Shown here: positions 1 through 12,208 of the stretch, piece after piece
Layout of the letters: the number at the start of each line of letters is the position of its first letter
Position numbering within the stretch: position 1 is the stretch's first letter
NCBI RefSeq assembly: GCF_034190915.1
Contig: NW_026947502.1
Span: 37,726,785-37,790,784 of the forward strand
Direction of reading: 5' to 3'
DNA length: 64,000 nucleotides
Origin: Cavia porcellus
Taxonomy: Eukaryota > Chordata > Mammalia > Rodentia > Caviidae
The notes under the pieces: model-generated
Databases searched by the model: none
Told to the model about the DNA's origin: nothing
The model's input: only the letters and a program-made list of their open reading frames with translations
Position numbers and translations under genes: made by a program

Positions 1-3000
1 GAGGATAATGGGATGGAAGATATGGTCAAAGTATACTGTATCCATGCATGGAAATGTCACACGAAACCCATTGCGTGCAATCAATATACACTAAAGAAAA
101 GACACATAATTCATTGGACACCCAAAATGTATAAGTTACTAAACATAATATGTAAGGTTAAAATTTCTCATTTATGCCACAGATTATTATTTAAGCACAC
201 ATTATTAAACAGCATTCAATGTTCTTATTCTGTCCTGCATTGATTATATGTTTGAGATCTATGACCTCCATACATTACAAATCTGTTATAATTTTTTGCT
301 TGAAATAGGATTAGAAACAAAGAAGAAAATAGAAAATAGACAAACTGAAGAGTGCTTTAGCCTGTGACTCCTTCATTGAAAAAAAAACAACCAATTTTAC
401 ATTACATGCACCTTATTCTCTAACAAATCTGACAGTATCTGAAGAGACAGAAAAGTCTTTTCTTAGCAAGAGTCATGTCAAAAGTACAATCAGTTCTAGT
501 CTAGCAAATTTAGTAAGATATTATCCTTGAAAAAAAACTCCTCCATCTTTTAAAATTAAATTGTAATCTTTAAGGGAGGTGCTGAATACTTCTTGGAAGA
601 CCTACTAGTTGATCATTCAAACAGTATGTTAGGTTACGCTCTTAAGCATAAGATTTGTAAATAATGCAGGATAATCATTTTGTATATTTAAATTGAAGAA
701 ATATGAGGAAGTAACATCTTTCAATACTGTGGTACATTGTTATTTCTTAACAGCTTAAATTTTTAAGAGTTTTTCATTGGTACTTTACTTGGTTGGTTAT
801 CATTTAGAAGATTTCTTACACCTACTTTTAAGAGCTTTACTGTCTTTCCACTTAGCCTTTGCTGTTCTTTGTCAATGTTATTGTACCATCTTGTACGTAA
901 AGCACCAGAAGGTGCCTTCTCCTGCTGACTGTCAGCATGAAGCCAAACCTTGGCCAAAGAATGTGTTTATAGGTTCTGACTGATTGTGGAAATGTCTGGC
1001 GAGATTTTTTTAACCTACTTTGAGTTTTATCAGTCTATAACTAGAAACATTGAACATTTGTGATTATGTAAAATTTACTTGAAATATAGCAGTGACTTAA
1101 CAAATGTAAGGTTGAGATCAAATATACTTCATTCCAGAATCATCTGAACCTTTTTCATCATTGCCAGATGGATTGCTAGCTCCTTTTATGATTTCGTTTC
1201 CTTTCCTTCTTCTTTGTAATAAGAGTAATTAGAAATGAAATGGTGGTTTTTACCCTGTAATTCATGAATAAACAGAGCTGGTATTAACCTGCCAGTGAAG
1301 TGGTTTTAATGACTCACAGTATAATATCTGAATCTTGGTGGCAGAGGACAGTGTTAGAGAGCTATAATTTAGAGATTAATACATTTCTTAGACACATGGT
1401 TTCTTATAAACATGGTTTAGTTTAAACATTTCTTATAAACATGGTTTAGTTTCTTCTTGGGACAACACAGTCTTTTTTTAAGTTTTAGCCAAAAACAATA
1501 TGTATACAATATGCTATTTACAGAGACATGTAAAAATAGCCAATGGGCAATTTGTCGTTAATATTAGTTGAACATTTAAAGTTGAGATAAGATATGGAGC
1601 AGCAGCCTAAACTCTGGATCAGTTGCTTTTTTTGAATGAGATATGGGAGAGAAGATCAATTGTCACTGAGTTCATAGGATTTTAGAAATTAGCCCATAGT
1701 GGAAGAGGGGGTTAATGCTTACATCCACTCCTCCCCCATTCCCACTTCTCCTCCTCCTCCCAGCCATTATTATAAAAGCACTGAATTAAAGAAACACCTT
1801 TGAGACCTCAGGATTTTTCCCTTGAGGGTTCTATGGTTTCTCAGCAAAACAAAGAAAACAAAGGAGTACAGTTTCTCTTTCTTTCCATCCAACTTAAAGG
1901 TATGTGTACTTTCTCTTTAGCACCCTACAATGTAGGCTTCAGTGGGCGACTGCCTTGAGGGAGGCAGAAATAGCAATGTGGCATTTGGTTTGAAAGGCGT
2001 CGCTTCACAAAGGATGCATGTCTCAGACTTAGGGCCCTCGCTGGTGGAGAGAGCACAGGCGGAAACAAGCCACAGGGGCTGACTCTATGTTGCTATGCTG
2101 ACGTGTTGTCCTTGAGAGTGGAAGACGATTAGAGTTGCTTCTTTGCAGTGCAGACTTAAATAAAAGTGAAAATGAAGAAACAGCATGAAAGGATTGAAGG
2201 GAAATGGGAGAAAGAAACTTCACCTTAAACTATGGGAGATGAGTGTTTTAAAATTACACTTATCAGATAATGCTGAATATGGTCCAGGCTTCTGTTTCAC
2301 AAAAGTTTCCTTCTTTTGTAGTCTATCTGCGCCAATGGTGCAGGACAAAGGGACAGGTTCCTGTTTTTCATTATCCTGTAAATTGCAAAGAATAATTTGA
2401 ATATATAATCCAAGAGCTTTGCATTGTAAGTAACATGTATTTAGAGTGGCACTGGTTGACACTGACCCATAGCTGACCCGGATGTGCACTTTAGAGGGAT
2501 TGGTTTCAAAGTGATAGCAGACAGACGGATGCAATTACGGCATTAGTAATAGCAATTGTATGGTCGCATTGCGTTCTTCAGATAATCAAATTCTCTCTTC
2601 CATGCACATTCACATTACTTTAAATATACCATATGTGTTTTCCAAAATATTTTGTACTGAAAGATATAGTGTGTGTGGTATGGGAACATAAGCTTTAGAA
2701 ATATCTCTGGAATACCCATAGATACTATAATGTTATTTCTAAAGCACTAACATTGTTGATCAAATGACAGTCTCAGAAACATTGGTCAAAATTAATTCTG
2801 ATGGACAAATGACAATAGAGTTTCTTTTAGAGGTTATCAGGCAGTTTTGTGGTTTGAAAAGAAGTGACTCAATCCACAGGGAGTAGCAAAGGAATAATTT
2901 AATTGATCCCTGCACAGTGTAATTTCTGTCTTCCAAATCTGTCCCTTATGGGATTTGATACACCTGTCAGTTATCTCAGTGACCTATTATTTTTTCAGCA

Positions 3001-3719
3001 AGTATGGGAACTAATACCAGAGACAGAATGAAAGTAAAATAGCTTAACTCTTTTGCCTTGCATAAATAATTTTGTCCATATGTGAGTACCAGGGACTGAA
3101 TTGTACCTGCTCTTGAGATAACTAATGGTTGGAAGCTCTAATTCCACTATGACTATATTGGGGAAGACGGGCTTTATGGAGAAAGGTGAAATGAAGTCAT
3201 AGGGATAGGGCCCTTGTTTGGGAGGACAGTGGCCTTTAAGAAGAGCAAGACGAACAGACTTATCCTTGTCCCCACAGTATCATATACCAAGAAAAGGCCG
3301 TGAGAGGACTTGGTAGGAAGGGGCATGCTTCGAACCAGGAAGAGAGCCTTGAAAAAAATCAAGTCAGTTAGTACCTTGATCTTGAGAAGTAAATGTCTGC
3401 AGTTTAAGCACCCACTTCATGGTATTTTGTTATGGCAACTCAGGGAGGCGGATGCAGTGGCTTTCTTCTATGCCAACTTTGGAACTCAGTCCTGAAGTCA
3501 AATGTGGCCTGAGATGAGAGCCTTTAACCAGCATAGGCAGCAGGCTATGTGCTGCTGTAGAACTGAATAAGCCAAACTTGAGGTGACTTAAGGGCCTCAC
3601 ATCCTCCTCATCCCTTCCCAAGTTTCTTTGTGCAAAGGCTCTTGTGGCTGACGTCAAATGCACCCCCTTCCTCAGCAATATCCTATGCAGATATCTTATA
3701 ATCGGAAAAACTTAAAACA
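1..3719. other. Upstream non-coding DNA, no gene recognised
   Basis: No exon, RNA gene or clear repeat could be assigned apart from a short direct repeat at 1400-1452. All open frames are short and lack family resemblance. A non-coding first exon of ARL14EPL may lie here or further upstream, because the first coding exon is preceded by a splice acceptor, but I could not locate it. Confidence 0.4.
1400..1452. repeat. 24-bp direct repeat, period 29
   Basis: The same 24 bases (TTTCTTATAAACATGGTTTA plus GTTT) occur at 1400-1423 and 1429-1452 without a mismatch. This is a local tandem duplication of about 29 bp in otherwise unremarkable AT-rich DNA. Confidence 0.9.
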
Positions 3720-4147
3720 CTGTGTCTGAGTTACATTTCTTGTTGCTGAGACAAAATACCTGATATCAAACGTTAAAGGAGGAAAGGTTTATTATAGCTC
3801 ACAGTTTGTAGAGTCCATCGTTGGCTGGCTCCAACCAACCAAGAGGGTGGCGTGGCAGAGGGTCATCTCAGGAGAAATAGTTCTTGGCAGGCTAAAGGCT
3901 TCAAAGGAGCAAGGTAGCAAAGAAGCAAAAATCAAAAAGCAACAATGCTCTTTCTGTCATATATTCTGCCCAGAGTGGAGTACCTTTAATTCTACTCAGA
4001 ACTGTGCCAAACCAATCAGTGTACTGATTTAGTAATCATACATCTTTGATTCCAGCATCATTCACTCTAGATCAGCCACCTCGGAAAAGCTGACCTATGG
4101 CCTCAAGAGGCTTTGGGTAGACATCTAGACACAAGCCAGAACACAGT
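3720..4147 (-). mobile_element. MaLR-type (MT/ORR1-like) LTR
   Basis: Read on the minus strand, the element starts TGTGTTCTGG and ends with the typical MaLR tail: an AAACCTTTCC block (the polyadenylation region), then CAGGTATTTTGTCTCAGCAA and a final AACTCAGACACA. The same tail occurs in four other LTRs in this window (about 24.8, 25.8, 26.9 and 32.2 kb). The family name is inferred from these end motifs and not from a database match. Confidence 0.7.
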
Positions 4148-4159
4148 ATAACATCCTGA

Positions 4160-4395
4160 AAATGGCATGGGAGTTGAAGTCAGACAGATGAGGATTCAAA
4201 AATGCAATGTACTGATTACTATGTTTCTGATAACCATGTACTGATAGCTGTTATGTTGCAATGTACTATAACTATGTCTATAAGTTCCTTCATTTGTAAA
4301 GTAGAAAACTAATATGTAGTCCACACTGTTGACAATTCAATAAAAGAATATAAGTGTAATATTTAGCATATAACAGATGCCATAAGTGCAAGATT
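4160..4395 (+). repeat. MIR SINE, degraded
   Basis: The order of blocks is that of a MIR core in sense orientation: GAGTTGAAGTCAGACAGATG, then a CTATAAGTTCCTTCATTTGTA AAGTAG-type block, then an ATATTTAGCATATAACAGATGC-type end. It is highly diverged, as expected for an ancient mammalian SINE. Confidence 0.6.
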
Positions 4396-7207
4396 TATAA
4401 GACATTTATTGAACATTGTCTACTAAATAGTTCTGGGCTTCCTGGGAGTAAGAAAAAAAAGTGTAAGAAGGGTAAACTAGTGCATAGGAAGATGAGGGGT
4501 GACACACCACAGTGAAATCCATTACTCTGAATAATTAGTATGCATTAATAAAAAAGTGAAAGACTGTTCCAAGCAAGAAAGAAGCCCCAAAGGAATTTGC
4601 ATGCAAAAATTGGAATTTCACCAAAAATTGAAAAACAGGAAGATGTTGAATGTTAACACCAACATGCTCGTAGAGTGAATGGTGAATAAAGGAGCTTGTG
4701 TTGGAAGGTGCATCAGTGAGCCATTCCTCCAGGAAAGCAGTCTTTTTATGAAGAAAAGGCAGCTAGACTACACAGTGCGCGTTATGGACCAGGTGATTTC
4801 TATTCTGGCCAAACGTGTTCCTTTTCCCCAGGCTCATACCAAACATTTACTCCATCTTTGATCATTCTTAGAATAACTGTTCTGTAAGTCAAGGTTGAGA
4901 GTCTGGAGTCTCTTTTCTTTGTTTTGGATCATAATTTGGACCTTTCATAGGCAGTTGGCACAACATTAAGACAAGATACTTTGGTAAATGATTTCATATT
5001 CTTTCTCTCTCATAACACACAGTTGTGAGGGTATGCTGTGGTCACAGCCCTATGCCTGATGATGAGTAAGTACGTCCTACCATCCGGATGATCCTGAGGA
5101 GCTGCCACGTCATTATCAGGAACAATGGAGATGGTGGCAATTGGTTCCCCACACCTGTTTCCAGGGGCTCTTAATCTCATTGCTTTTGTGTGTCATGGAC
5201 CTTTTTGGCAGACAGTGGCATGCATGGACTATTTTTCAGAAGGAGTTTTTTAATCTTAGAAATGAAATCCATAACATTTCAAAGGGAACTAGACTAAGAC
5301 ACACTTATCAAAATGTTTTGAGAGTTACATATCTGCTTATTTATTAACACATCAAACAATAGGATCTATTGGCAGGTTCAAGAACTAGCGTCATTTGGAA
5401 GAGGCACGTGCAAATAAATGTTGACAATAACCCTAATGGGTTATTAAAATTTATGTTTTCATGTCAGTGAAGTCAGATACTACTGACACTCCTGAGGCCT
5501 GGTGATTATACTATAATTGAGGGAAATACCAGAATTGCAGTTAGAAGTTAGTGAAAATAAACATGTATTTTCTATTCGTCCAAGTTCAAGGACCCCCTGC
5601 ACTGTCTGGTTAAGAGCCTCTGCCTTAAGAATACCAAACAAAGGGCAAGAAAATTCTGAGCCTTTTGATGCTTTTCCTGGAACAGATATTTTGAGTTTAC
5701 AACAAAATCTTGTAATTTCAGTGCCTCATGAAATGCCTTTATAATTTCTTTTTTGCTTTATTTGAAATAACAGAGAGCAAATTTTTCTCTACTCTATTGG
5801 TGCAGACTTATCGCTCATGAAGGACAGAAAATTTCCTGAAGGAGAGGATTTGCATAAGTTATTTATTCCTCTCAGTGACTCAAATCCCATCCCATTTCAA
5901 GAAAAGCTCTTGCTTGCAGAGATATTCATAGCTGTCCTACGAGGAAGAAATTTTGTTATATAAAGAACTCCTCGGAGGTTGGGGCCAAAGCTCAAAGTTG
6001 AAAGATTCTTTTAAGTACAGAGTAGGAGGGGCCTGAATGGGAACAGTGAGACCAGGTCCCTTCTGCTCAAATGTAGATACACCAGGAGAGAAGCTTGAGT
6101 CAGTCGGTGTGGTGGACAGCTGTGATGGACTTTCCATAATGTGCCAGGGCTGTGGGGTATTGTTGGCAGAGAGGAACCATTGATACTTTTTAATAGAAAT
6201 GGAATACATTTGTGAGTTAGGATATTAACATGGTCAGAATATTATTTCATAAAATGAGAGAAGAAGAAAGTGTGAGCACTTGTTTCAGGGTCAGCCAACA
6301 AGACTGGATGGAGAGACTGATAACTACCTTTTCTATCCTACTGTTTCCTATAATTGTGTGGATTATAAATATACAGCTTACCCAGATTCCATCTTGCAGA
6401 TTATAACTTTAGTACATCTGGGATTAAACCAATATTCTGATTTTATAGCAGCCCACATAGTTTTATCTTCATACAAGTTGAAAAACAGTCCACAGGAACT
6501 TTTGTTTGATCTCATCTAAATTTACACATGAAAGGGTTAAAGTTAAAATTGTTCTGGACAAAGTACAATTTTTAAGGAAACATGGAAGCCCATTCAGAGC
6601 TATTCCAATGAAGGACAGAGGCCAGATCGTAGCCTGAACTTAATGCCACTGAACTGCAGCAGAGCAAGTTCTGGAGGGCTGGGGTGAATTAGGAGAACTG
6701 CACTGGACGATGTGAGGGGCGGTCCATGGGAAGTGTGGAGCACATTGATTCTCTTTTACAAATATCTTTCTCTGGGATAAGACCCTTTGTGTTTCCTAAT
6801 TGGTACTTAATCAAAGTCAGCCTCCTATCCTCTGATAGGAATTCTGTCTTCCTTGCTGATTTCAAAAGGATGGCTCCTGGTCCTTGAGAAGAATAGTTTG
6901 GAGTTGCAACATGACAGGAGCATGGGAGAGAATTTACATCTATTTAAAGGGACTAAAAAAAAGGTTTATAATTGCAAGTTGTCTACAGAAATACTCTAAG
7001 GAAAGGGACGTCAAGGTCTTATTGTCAGGAAGAAACTTGTCTGTACTTTAGTCAACCTGAGGTCATGTTGGTCAAAGGTACTACTAATATTCCCATGGCT
7101 ACTACTATAACCAAGACTACTATATATAATTGTGGCAGACCACTCAATAGAGAGCACAAGAGAAAATAAATGTTAGGACTATCAGAAACTAAAAATCAGT
7201 TTCCTAA
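4396..7207. other. Non-coding DNA, nothing recognised
   Basis: About 2.8 kb between a MIR and an L1 3' end. I see short random open frames only, no splice-supported exon, no RNA gene and no repeat I can name. Confidence 0.35.
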
Positions 7208-8340
7208 TTCAAGGCTGGGAATTAGAAAGGAGATGCAGAAGTAGGGAGCAAAGGACTGAGATTCCATCTCACTCCAGAAAGAATGGCCAAGATCAAGAAA
7301 ACTACCAACAACAAATGCTGGAGAGGCTGTGGGGAAAAAGGAACTCTCCTGCACTGTTGGTGGGAGTATAGACTGGTGCAACCATTGTGGAGGTCAGTCT
7401 GGAAATTTCTCAAAAAGCTGGGATTGGAAGTCCCATTTGACCCAGCTATTCCACTTCTAGGCATATTCCCTAAGAACTGAAAACATCATACCACAGTGAT
7501 ATATGTGCACCCATGTTTATAGCAGCACAATTTGTAATAGCCAGATCTTGGAAACTACCTAAGTGTCCAACAACTCAGGAATGGATAAAAAAAATTGTGG
7601 TATTTTTATGCAATGGAGTATTACTCAGCTATAAAGAATGATCACATTGAGATATTTATAAATAAATGGAAGCAACTTGAGACCATACTCATAAGCGAAA
7701 TAAATCAAACTTACATGTATAAATACTGTATAATCTTCCTAGTGTAAGAAATAGTAAGAATACATAAGAGTTTATGGTAATCATGATTCCCCATTACATT
7801 GCTTTGAAGCCTTATAATGTTTCCATTCATTAGTTGAAATGGTTTTATCCTGGGTTGTTTGATTTTATTATCTATGATGGTATGAACAGCTATTTTGAAG
7901 AAAACAAAACATTATAATAGCCAGTGCTGATTTAATATCATCTTGTTTTGAAGTCCTACCATACTTTTGTTCTTCTGTTTCCCTTGGTTCTATTATGTTG
8001 TATCTTACTGGAGTTTATTATATTTGGTAGTATAAACAATTTTTTATGGACAATGAGATAATATAGTAGCCATTGTTCATTCTCTGTTAGTTGGTTCTGA
8101 ATGCTCTGTAACACTATAATTCTCTTGAATGGTTTTATACTCTTTTGCTATATTTGATACTATTGTGCATGAAGGTATGCTCAACTATTTCAAAGAAAGA
8201 GACATTATGGTAGCTACTGTTATATCAGGTTGCCTTGTGGTGAAATATTTTGTTCCTTATATTGTTCTGTTCTGATATGCTTTGTTATGTCCTCTTTTAT
8301 CTTAATCTCTTTAAAATAAATTTTTTTTTTAAAAAAAGGA
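7208..8340 (+). mobile_element. LINE-1 3' end: ORF2 tail and modular 3' UTR
   Basis: From about 7255 the DNA reads as the 3' end of L1 ORF2. It has the block ATTCCATCTCACTCC, a frame coding for the ORF2p C-terminal motif [17 protein letters not shown] (about 7339-7390), and the CAGCTATTCCACTTCTAGGC and TATTACTCAGCTATAAAGAA blocks. Frameshifts and stops make it non-coding. From about 7780 to 8325 follows a 3' UTR rich in TTTTG, with a motif of the form CTATTTTGAAGAA...ATNGTAGCCATTG recurring about every 146 bp (near 7889, 8036 and 8182). It ends in an A/T-rich tail at 8320-8337. The L1 is truncated at its 5' end, as most genomic L1 copies are. Confidence 0.85.
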
Positions 8341-8616
8341 CTTGAACTCAGATGTTGGGAAAATGGAGATCCACTGACAGACATGGCATTTCCAAGGGGC
8401 TGGATGGAAGCTGGTGCGGAATAACCAAGTCGACTTGAACCTAACTCTTAGGCCCCTTTGGAGGAACGGTTCCCTGTAGGCAGCACTGGTGGTGGATGGG
8501 CGTTAGGGAAGGCAGCAGCCCCTGGGGATAGTTCCCCTGTGTGGTCTTTAATAGAGCTCTGCAGACCAGCTCTGCCTTGCCCACTTATGATCAGTGACTA
8601 TGCCTTCACCTCAGCG

Positions 8617-8653
8617 CACACACACACACACACACACACATACACACACACAC
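8617..8653. repeat. (CA)n microsatellite
   Basis: Runs of CA with one T interruption are directly visible at these positions. Confidence 0.95.
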
Positions 8654-9277
8654 TCCAATCACCCCTAGGTGTGCTGCAGTATATGGGAATAAGTTATAGT
8701 TATTTTTTAAACTCAGTGTTAATGGAAAAGATAATGATATCTTTCTTTTAGCCCAAGTTGCATTAGAAATGTGTCAGAAAACTTGAGTGGGGATGGGGGG
8801 CAAAGCTTTCAGAGGTAGCTGAGGAATAATAACTGAAGAAGTAGCAGCTGGAGCCATGGGGGTAGATGAGACTTTTCATTCAGTTCCTGGAGATACGTGA
8901 CATCGACATATCTTACTTTGTTTTCTGAAGAGAATAAGCATAAAAGGGGGTGAAAGATGGAAGGAAAAATATAAATTCATAGTCTTATTAAGCAAGAGAG
9001 AATGTTCCAGTGTTGGCTGTTCCAGAGAGGTCTATGGTGCTAAGAGTCGTAAGATACAGTCAGTTTGCTCATGGAACACTCACTAGGGGAGAAGGTCAGT
9101 CAGTAGTGTTCTGGGGGAGTTACACACAGCGAGACAGAGCAGCCAGGAGTGCAGGAGGCTGTTTCAGGAAGTCTGATCTTAAAGGAAAATAAAGGAGAGC
9201 AGACAAGAATTATAAAATTACTGGAGGCCTGTGATATTAATGTGCTTTCTTTCCCATTGCTTTTTTAGTGATCAGAA

Positions 9278-9373
9278 ATGAGTGACTGGGCAGATAAAAA
9301 CAATTCCATTCAAGAGGGACACTCAGATCAAAGTTCTTCAGAGAAAACCTGTCAAATTGGGCAGAAGCAACTG
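9278..9373 (+). CDS. ARL14EPL: ARL14EPL coding exon 1 (residues 1-32)
   Basis: This is the start exon of the ARL14EP-like protein. A polypyrimidine tract and AG end at 9268, so the exon opens at 9269 with nine bases of 5' UTR before the ATG at 9278. It encodes 32 residues beginning MSDWADKNNS, polar and probably disordered. It ends CTG|GTACGG, with the donor GT at 9374-9375, in phase 0. Evidence for this assignment is arithmetic: 32 codons here plus the 120 residues of the next two exons gives 152, the length I recall for human ARL14EPL, and every junction stays in frame. The N-terminal sequence itself is poorly conserved, so this exon is less certain than the other two. A spliced non-coding exon must lie further upstream. 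Confidence 0.75.
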
Positions 9374-9555
9374 GTACGGCACATGGATTTTATGACTCCA
9401 TAGTATTTACCGAGCTCCCAACTTGGAAATTTCTGGTACTCGTGGGTTTGGTGAAAGACAGGCTGTGTCAGGACTCCACAGGAAGGACCTTTACTCTAGG
9501 GCTGATAGATTTCCTCTTTGCCACTCCTCATGTTTCTTGATTTGCTCACTATTGT

Positions 9556-9722
9556 GTGTGTGTGTGTATGTGTGCTTTTTTGAAGCAAGGTCTCACTATG
9601 TAATCTAGGCTGGTCTTGAACCCACTGTATAGTAGCCCTGGTTGGCCTCAAACCCAAAGTGGTCCTCTTGCCTTGGCCTTCTGAGTTCTGGAATTACAGG
9701 CATATGCCACTATCCCCAGCAT
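9556..9722 (-). repeat. B1 SINE (7SL-derived), antisense
   Basis: On the plus strand the element reads AGGTCTCACTATGTAATC, then two versions of the TAGNCTGGTCTTGAACCCACT block, then CTTCTGAGTTCTGGAATTACAGGCATATGCCACT. The internal doubling of the block is the B1 hallmark. It is diverged from any young B1. Confidence 0.85.
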
Positions 9723-9829
9723 TTATAGATTTTTTGCAATAAAATTTTATCACCAGGTGAAATATTTGAAAACAATCTATTCAAATGTTTTTATGTACCT
9801 TACTGCTACTTTGTGCTTATTATGCCATA

Positions 9830-9990
9830 GTTTCAAACTTTGTATGTATTAATTCATATAAAAATTACAAGATATTATTGTTAGCCCCATTTAGAATGAG
9901 AAATTGGAGGTTTAGAAAAATAAGAACTTGGTCAAGGGACACCATTAACAAGTGGTAGATACAAAACTCAATACCTTTCTTTACCTTAAT
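9830..9990 (-). repeat. MIR SINE, antisense, degraded
   Basis: The plus strand shows the order TTAGCCCCATTTAGAATGAG, AAATTGGAGGTTTAGAAAAA and AACTTGGTCAAGGGACACCA. This corresponds to the antisense MIR core (cells of gagaaactgaggctcagaga and aagttgcccaaggtcacaca type). Confidence 0.7.
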
Positions 9991-11024
9991 GTTTCTGTCT
10001 TTAATTTCTTACTATGAAGCTGAGAGTAATAATATACCAGGTGGCAGGCTTTGCTTATTTCATACCTAAATGCAGAGCTGTTTCACAAGATTAAGTTAGT
10101 AAAACAAATTCATGTACACACATCACAATGAAATTTCAAAGACACATATGATTTTATACTGCGTAGATCTATTAAACTAAATAAACTGAGACAAGCCTAG
10201 GAGATTCTGTTATAATTTGTTACATTGAAAGCGTCCCTTCTCCAGGTATATCATCTTCACATCTGTCAACCTGTGCTTTCAGGCTACACAGATAATTTTC
10301 TTCTAAAATCCTTCAAAAAAATTCTCTTGCCTTGTGACTTATGTGCTACATTTTTTAAAAAAATCATCCGTATTTGACAAAGCGATTTTTGCTCATCTAT
10401 CCGTGAGGCCCCGTTTAATGTCTAAATACTGTATAAAACTCCCCAAAGATGTTTGAAAACTTATCCCAATACTCTAGAAAGTCATTCTAGCAGGATTATT
10501 CCTGTTCAAATCTGGTTTTGATTTGTAAGTAGACCCTTCAGGGATTGTGTTCTGAACTGACGCTCCAGTGACATCTGCACTGCCAGGATAGAGAATGACT
10601 GGAAGCTGTCCTAGAGCTCTTGAGAGCAGGGCCCTGTGGACTTTGGATTCTCCCCGTGATCACAGACACTACAGCTAACAGCTGAGGGAGGGCGTTTATT
10701 CCCTTGTCCTAACCACCAGAAAAGTACTGTTTCTAATGTTAATTTTGGTCAGATTTGAAAAGCCTACTGGTGTTTTGAAGCTAGAAAGAAGTCTTCTATT
10801 CCCCCTTCTTTTTTATATTTTTATTATTAAGTTTAAGACTATGAATTTCTTTATTTACTAAGAATTGCTTAATTTGAAAATATTTACATTGCCTTTTGAA
10901 AGTTAATTGGATTAAGCCATTTATTTCTCTGTGTGAAACAAATCTCAGGCTACCATGATGGCAACGACAGAGTTCATTTTACGACAGTGTAAAATGAACA
11001 AAATTATTTTTCTCTCACTGGTAA

Positions 11025-11186
<162 letters not shown>

Positions 11187-11324
11187 TAAGGACATGATTC
11201 AATGCATTTAATGTGTGGGGTTATAAATTCTACCTGTAGAGCAAAATAAGTTCCTCTTTTATCATTTAAAATATCTTTTCCAATTTACAGCAGCACTTCT
11301 TAAATGAGGGATAATCCAACAACT

Positions 11325-11405
11325 GGGAAGTGTAGCTCAAGGGGAGAGCACTTGGCTAGCAGAGGAGAGATCCTCGGTCCTCCTTAGCGTTGCAAAAAAC
11401 CAAAT
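11325..11405 (+). repeat. ID-type SINE (tRNA-derived), degraded
   Basis: The block GTGTAGCTCAAGGGGAGAGC followed by ACTTGGCTAGC and an A-rich end (AAAAAACCAAATAAAA) matches the 5' half of an ID element, including its A box. The B-box region is worn. Confidence 0.7.
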
Positions 11406-11756
11406 AAAACAGCTAAACTAAGCAGCCCCGAGAGAACATGTCAGTAAATCGAACCACGATAATACTAATATAAGCTTATTAAAATATGTTTTTAAGTAGT
11501 GAAAGACATTACAAAGTCAGAGAAGTAACTTATAAGAAATCAGGATCCAAAAGTTCTAAAGAATCTTACAAGTAAATAAGATAAATGTAATTCAAGAATG
11601 AAGAAAATAATGAATAAACATTTTATAGAATAAAAAGCTAATAAACATTCAGAATCTTGAGCCTCCTTAGTGTATTACAAGCAAGTGCCACACTTCTCAG
11701 AGGTGTCAAAGCTGATGAAGGCAGGGATGTGTATTGAATTTAAAATGCTAAAACCG

Positions 11757-11864
11757 CCGTTTAAGAGCAGCCTGCATCCTATGTGTCCTGTTTCTTCCCA
11801 TCTTCTTTGTCCGTTTAAGAGCAGCCTGCATCCTATGTGTCCTGTTTCTTCCCATCTTCTTTGT
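11757..11864. repeat. Perfect 54-bp tandem duplication
   Basis: Positions 11757-11810 and 11811-11864 are identical over all 54 bases, starting CCGTTTAAGAGCAGCCTGCA and ending CTTCTTTGT. There is no third copy. Zero divergence in an intron implies a very recent event, a polymorphic copy number, or an assembly artefact. Confidence 0.97.
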
Positions 11865-12106
11865 ATATACTGAAAAGGTTCATATGTACAGTAGTGAAAT
11901 GAAGAGACATTCAAGAAGTTTCATAATAGTACAGCAATGGCTAAGAAAATCAAGTGCTAATGGAAAAATAACTTGAATATAGAGAGTGGAAGATACATCA
12001 AAGTGAACATAATCAAAAGCAACTAAATATATTAACATGGAAGACTCTCAAATCAAGACTCTCAAAAATTACAGAAGAAAATAGTATAATCCCAAATAAT
12101 GAATAT

Positions 12107-12208
12107 TATTTTTTGTTTTTGCTTTTGTTTTGGTACCAGGGATTGAATTTACGACCTTGCACTTGCCAGGTGGGCATTTATGCCACTGAGCTAAACCCCT
12201 GGTCCCAG
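12107..12208 (-). repeat. ID-type SINE, antisense
   Basis: The plus strand shows a T-rich tail, then GGTACCAGGGATTGAATTTA, CACTTGCCAGGTGGGCATTT and GCCACTGAGCTAAACCCCTG. This is the reverse complement of the tRNA-like ID body: B box first, then A box. Confidence 0.9.

Noticed and set aside
1..9268. 3' end of the neighbouring aminopeptidase gene LVRN, expected upstream by synteny
   Set aside because: I looked for a terminal coding exon and found none that I could support.
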